Origin: UMGS1663 sp963621995
Lineage (GTDB): Bacteria; Bacillota; Clostridia; TANB77; CAG-508
DNA: 23,642 bases
Assembly: GCA_963621995.1 (NCBI GenBank)
Contig: CAVFFZ010000019.1
Location: 1 to 23,642 of the forward strand
Direction: 5' to 3'
Position numbers and translations under genes: made by a program. Under the pieces are notes generated by a model. It saw nothing but the letters and a program-made list of their open reading frames with translations, made no database searches and was not told the origin of the DNA. How positions within the stretch are numbered: position 1 is the stretch's first letter; each line of letters begins with the position of its first letter. This document shows positions 20,920-23,642 of the stretch, piece after piece.

Positions 20920-22850
20920 CTAATCTTCGGAGCTTTCTTCTTCATCTTCTGTTTGCTCTGTCTTATATAAAACTAAATCAGAAATTGCCTCATAGTAATT
21001 GTCCAATTCATTTTTATCTGTTATTCCTTTTTCACGATAAGACACTGCACCAAGTTTTCCTCTAACCTTTCCTTTTGAATCTTTTATAGGAAAACTTTTA
21101 TTGTTATCTACAAATACTGCTCTCATTAATCTTTCATTACCTTTTTCTCTTGGCATTGTAATCATCTTATCTTCTTGAACATACGAATGAGTCCAATCAT
21201 AAACATCTTCGTAATATTTTACATCATAATGTTCTTTTAAATTTTCAATGTACTCATTTAATTCTAATTTAGTAATTCTAGGTGTACTTTTTATTACTGA
21301 TATACCTTGCATATCTTCCGTTGGTTTTGCTAGGTCGATACAATCAGCCTTATTTAGTTTTTTAAGTTCATCTAGGTATCTACTTCTAAAATTTATTTTG
21401 ATAATTTTGAAACTATCATTTTCTTCATCTTTTTCTAATACCATTGACTCAATAAACTTAGAAATAAATTCTTGCTTTTCAAGTTTCGTTTTTGTGCCCC
21501 ATTCTGTCTTTAAATCTTCTACAAAACTATCACTGTTTAATCTGGATTCAATTTCAAAATCTCTGTCTGCCATAATCTTCATTAAAGAAAAATGTTCGGT
21601 ATCAATTTCCATATTCTTCATTTTGTCTTGCTCTAACTTATTAAGCTTTTCATCAATACTTTTATAGTCTTCTGCAAAATCTTCCATCTCAACTATTCCA
21701 GACATAAAAGCTTTCTTAATTCTATTTTTCTGTTTTTCTAACTCTGCAATTTTTTCATCAATATTTTCTGTATTTACTTCTTCTTTTTCAGCTAATATAG
21801 GATAGAAATATTTTTTTACAACTTCGTCATATTCTACCAAGCTAAGAATAAAGTTTAGTAATACATCTTCGATTTTATCTTCTCTAAAGTAAAGATGACA
21901 ATCTCCACAGTTATAATACATATATTTTTTCTTTTTACCACCTGCCCCTTTACATAGCATTAATTTACCACATTTAGGACAGATAAGTTTTTGAAAGAAT
22001 ATATAAACTCTATCTCTTGAAAATGATTGCTTATTTTTTTCTTTTTGAATTTGTACTTCTTCCCATTCTGCTCTTGTTATAATAGGTGCTACAACATCAG
22101 TATATATTTCTTCTTTACTTTCATCTTTAAGAGTTTTATTTCTAATGTAATCGCCTACATATATTCTGTTATTTATAATGGTTCTAACTGCTGCCTCAGT
22201 CCATTTATTATGTTCTGGGTATAAAATTTTTTCTTCATCTAATATACAAGATATTTGATAATAGCTTTTCCCTTCTAAATACATATTAAATATTCTTTTT
22301 ACTATATCTTTAGTATTAGGATCTATCTTTACAACTTTGTCTTTATCTCTATAATAACCAAGTGGACAAGGTCCAGGTAAATGACCTGCCTTTATTGCTC
22401 CACTCATTCCAAATTTTGTTCTTTCTGATACAACTTCTATCTCTAATTGAGAAAGAACTGTTAACATTCTAACAAAGAATCTACCATTAGCTGTTGAAGT
22501 ATTAACATCATCTCTTTCACAAATAAGATAACAATCATACTTCTCTAATTCTGCAATTAAAAGTTCCAAATCTCTGACTGAACGAGTTACTCTATCAAGC
22601 TTATATGCAACTATATAATTAATTTTTCCTTTTCTCATATCATCCATCATTTCTTGAAATCCTGGTCTATGTTCCATGTCTTTAGCACTTATACCACGAT
22701 CTTGATACACTTTATAAATTAGGTATTCTTCAATTGCTTTAATTTTTCTTCTTGTTCTCCTAAGCTAAAACCTTCACGAGCTTGGTCTTCTGTACTAACA
22801 CGAATATAAATACCAGCAATTCTTTTTTCTTCTTGATTCTTTGAATCCAT
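20920..22850 (-). pseudogene. Large serine recombinase (TnpX-like), one-base frameshift near codon 38
   Basis: Site-specific recombinase expected to excise and insert the element. The 5' piece (22719-22850, 43 codons) has IYIRVSTEDQAREGFSLGEQ with the nucleophile Ser19. The main frame (20920 to about 22738) continues KVYQDRGISAKDMEHRPGF, KLDRVTRSVRDL, the Recombinase domain GPCPLGYYRD to NNRIYVGDY, a zinc ribbon CPKCGK...CGDC and a coiled-coil C-terminus. Adding one base in the short T-run at 22738-22740 restores KLKAIEEYLIYKVYQ, giving about 643 residues. AAAGGAGA precedes the ATG at 22850. Sequence error or real inactivation cannot be separated here. If real, the element is stranded unless rescued. 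Confidence 0.9.
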
Positions 22851-22882
22851 TTATATCGTCTCCTTTCTCATAAAAACACAAA

Positions 22883-22920
22883 AGAGTATTAGAAGCATTT
22901 ATATGCTAAACTAATACTCT
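22883..22920 (-). terminator. Stem-loop between the small ORF and the recombinase
   Basis: AGAGTATTAG (22883-22892) pairs perfectly with CTAATACTCT (22911-22920), with an inner AGCAT/ATGCT stem. The minus strand continues TTTTGTGTTTTT. It would end the small-gene transcript or attenuate the recombinase. The rest of 22851-22979 holds no gene. Confidence 0.7.
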
Positions 22921-22979
22921 AAATATATTTATATGTTATTTTGTGATGTTAGTAGAAAAAATTAAATACACTTAAAATA

Positions 22980-23246
22980 TTAGTTTACCATATCTTGCAG
23001 TCTAGCAATTGGATACTTATTCTCTAAATTACCTATATAGAAATACTCATGATTATTAAAAAATAGAAATAATTTTTCTTTAATAATAACTCTATGTGGC
23101 TCTACATAGGCTAAATTAGTATGCTCAATAATTTTTAGACTACCGTTCTTTATCATTGGTACACAATTATTAAAAGTGCAAGCCCATTTAATTTTTGAAC
23201 GTAGTTCATCAGTCATATTAATTTTTCTTTTAACGATATCTATCAT
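22980..23246 (-). CDS. Small protein of unknown family, first gene of the mobilizable element
   Basis: I do not recognise the family. From ATG 23246 the product has 88 residues and begins MIDIVKRKINMTDELRSKIK; the frame extends to 23279, but AAAGGAGG is placed for 23246. It is mixed charged and hydrophobic with no membrane helix; two Cys-Asn/Cys residues (WACTFNNC) lie in the first half and the second half, EKLFLFFNNHEYFYIG, looks like beta strands. Position directly upstream of a serine recombinase, on the same strand, suggests a recombination directionality or control protein, but nothing in the sequence shows this. A hairpin-terminated gap follows. Confidence 0.6.
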   Translation of the reverse strand: MIDIVKRKINMTDELRSKIKWACTFNNCVPMIKNGSLKIIEHTNLAYVEPHRVIIKEKLFLFFNNHEYFYIGNLENKYPIARLQDMVN

Positions 23247-23283
23247 ATCACAAAAACCTCCTTTTTTCAAGCATTTCACGAAG

Positions 23284-23320
23284 ATTCGTTATTTGAGGAA
23301 AATAAATTTAAATAACGAAT
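23284..23320. repeat. 11-bp perfect inverted repeat upstream of the small ORF
   Basis: ATTCGTTATTT (23284-23294) with AAATAACGAAT (23310-23320), 15-base centre, 38 bases before the small ORF. A second, shorter pair ATGATT/AATCAT lies at about 23324-23339. It could be an operator or an element-end site. Bases 23247-23380 hold no gene. Confidence 0.65.
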
Positions 23321-23383
23321 TTCATGATTTCGAGAATCATCATAAAATACTTATAAATTCCTTAAAGATTTTTGTTTTTTATA

Positions 23384-23421
23384 ACAAAAAAGAAGCTAGT
23401 TTATAGAATCAAACTAACTTC
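23384..23421 (-). terminator. Terminator of the rRNA/tRNA-Asn operon
   Basis: On the minus strand GAAGTTAGTTT pairs with AAACTAGCTTC around an 8-base loop (23392-23421), followed by six T. It lies about 80 bases after tRNA-Asn. Confidence 0.8.
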
Positions 23422-23499
23422 TTACTCTTTTTTGATTTTGTCTAAATTTCGAAACTCTTTTATATCAAGACTTTCAAATAGTTCGACGAAAATCGTTTA

Positions 23500-23575
23500 T
23501 GGCTCCCCTTGTTGGACTCGAACCAACGACCTATCGGTTAACAGCCGAGCGCTCTACCAACTGAGCTAAAAGGGA
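23500..23575 (-). tRNA. tRNA-Asn (anticodon GTT)
   Basis: The complement is a 76-nt cloverleaf with CCA encoded: acceptor TCCCTTT pairs with AAGGGGA, the anticodon arm reads CGGCTGTTAACCG (anticodon GTT), and the T-arm contains GGTTCGAGTCC. It lies six bases after the 5S rRNA end, a common Firmicute rRNA-operon layout. Confidence 0.97.
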
Positions 23576-23581
23576 ATATAT

Positions 23582-23642
23582 AAACTGGCGACAACCTATT
23601 TTCTCAGCAGGGTAACCCACAAATATCTTCGGCACCTAAAAG
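23582..23642 (-). rRNA. rrf: 5S ribosomal RNA, 3' part only (window edge)
   Basis: The complement reads AGGTGCCGAAGATATTTGTG, then GGGTTACCCTGCTGAGAAAA and TAGGTTGTCGCCAG, which is the conserved 3' half of bacterial 5S rRNA (loop E/helix IV and helix I strand). The 5' half lies outside the window. Confidence 0.9.

Noticed and set aside
14352..23400. CRISPR array or cas genes in the accessory region
   Set aside because: No regularly spaced short repeats are present; the only long repeats are the two 114-bp copies.
23372..23569. Plus-strand ORF ending PCWTRTNDLSVNSRALYQLS
   Set aside because: It is the antisense translation of tRNA-Asn, a well-known false protein.

Overview
The window is AT-rich DNA from an endospore-forming, low-GC Firmicute of the class Clostridia. 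This rests on a spore germination protease (gpr), a YtvI-type sporulation membrane protein, AGGAGG ribosome sites, consensus sigma-A promoters with 17-bp spacers, and a tRNA-Asn directly after 5S rRNA. Nearly all core genes lie on the minus strand.

Layout. 1-4310 (minus): MscS-like channel, tRNA-Gly(TCC), thioredoxin, thioredoxin-reductase-like flavoprotein, membrane-anchored polysaccharide deacetylase, YtvI/AI-2E-type membrane protein. 4415-4766 (plus): a tRNA-Leu locus with a 5' tRNA fragment ahead of an intact tRNA-Leu(CAA). 4844-6157: pgi. 6285-6959 (plus): TraX-family membrane protein. 7001-13731 (minus): an apparent operon murB - yvcK - glycogen-debranching enzyme - holA, followed by gpr behind a terminator hairpin that contains gpr's ribosome site. 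13903-14265 (plus): zinc-ribbon/TM2 protein, divergent from murB.

14352-23380 is accessory DNA. It holds (a) a degenerate ORF; (b) a nuclease cassette of a small ORF, an acidic 154-aa protein and a 284-aa non-specific endonuclease with a C-terminal Cys cluster, bracketed by two 114-bp direct repeats; (c) a radical SAM enzyme; (d) an IS200/IS605-type element with tnpA that cuts short a small CxxC-protein gene behind a GNAT acetyltransferase; (e) an integrative mobilizable element: MobV relaxase, a structure-rich probable oriT, a large serine recombinase and a small unknown gene. The recombinase/relaxase pairing resembles Tn4451-type elements. The window ends in tRNA-Asn and the 3' end of a 5S rRNA (minus).

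Three genes (mscS-like 3' end, murB, serine recombinase) each look one base out of frame. murB is normally essential, so sequence error is a serious possibility, at least there.

The most interesting points are the repeat-bracketed nuclease cassette, the reductase that appears to lack NADPH-binding motifs next to a CNPC thioredoxin, the gpr ribosome site inside a terminator hairpin, and the probable oriT.
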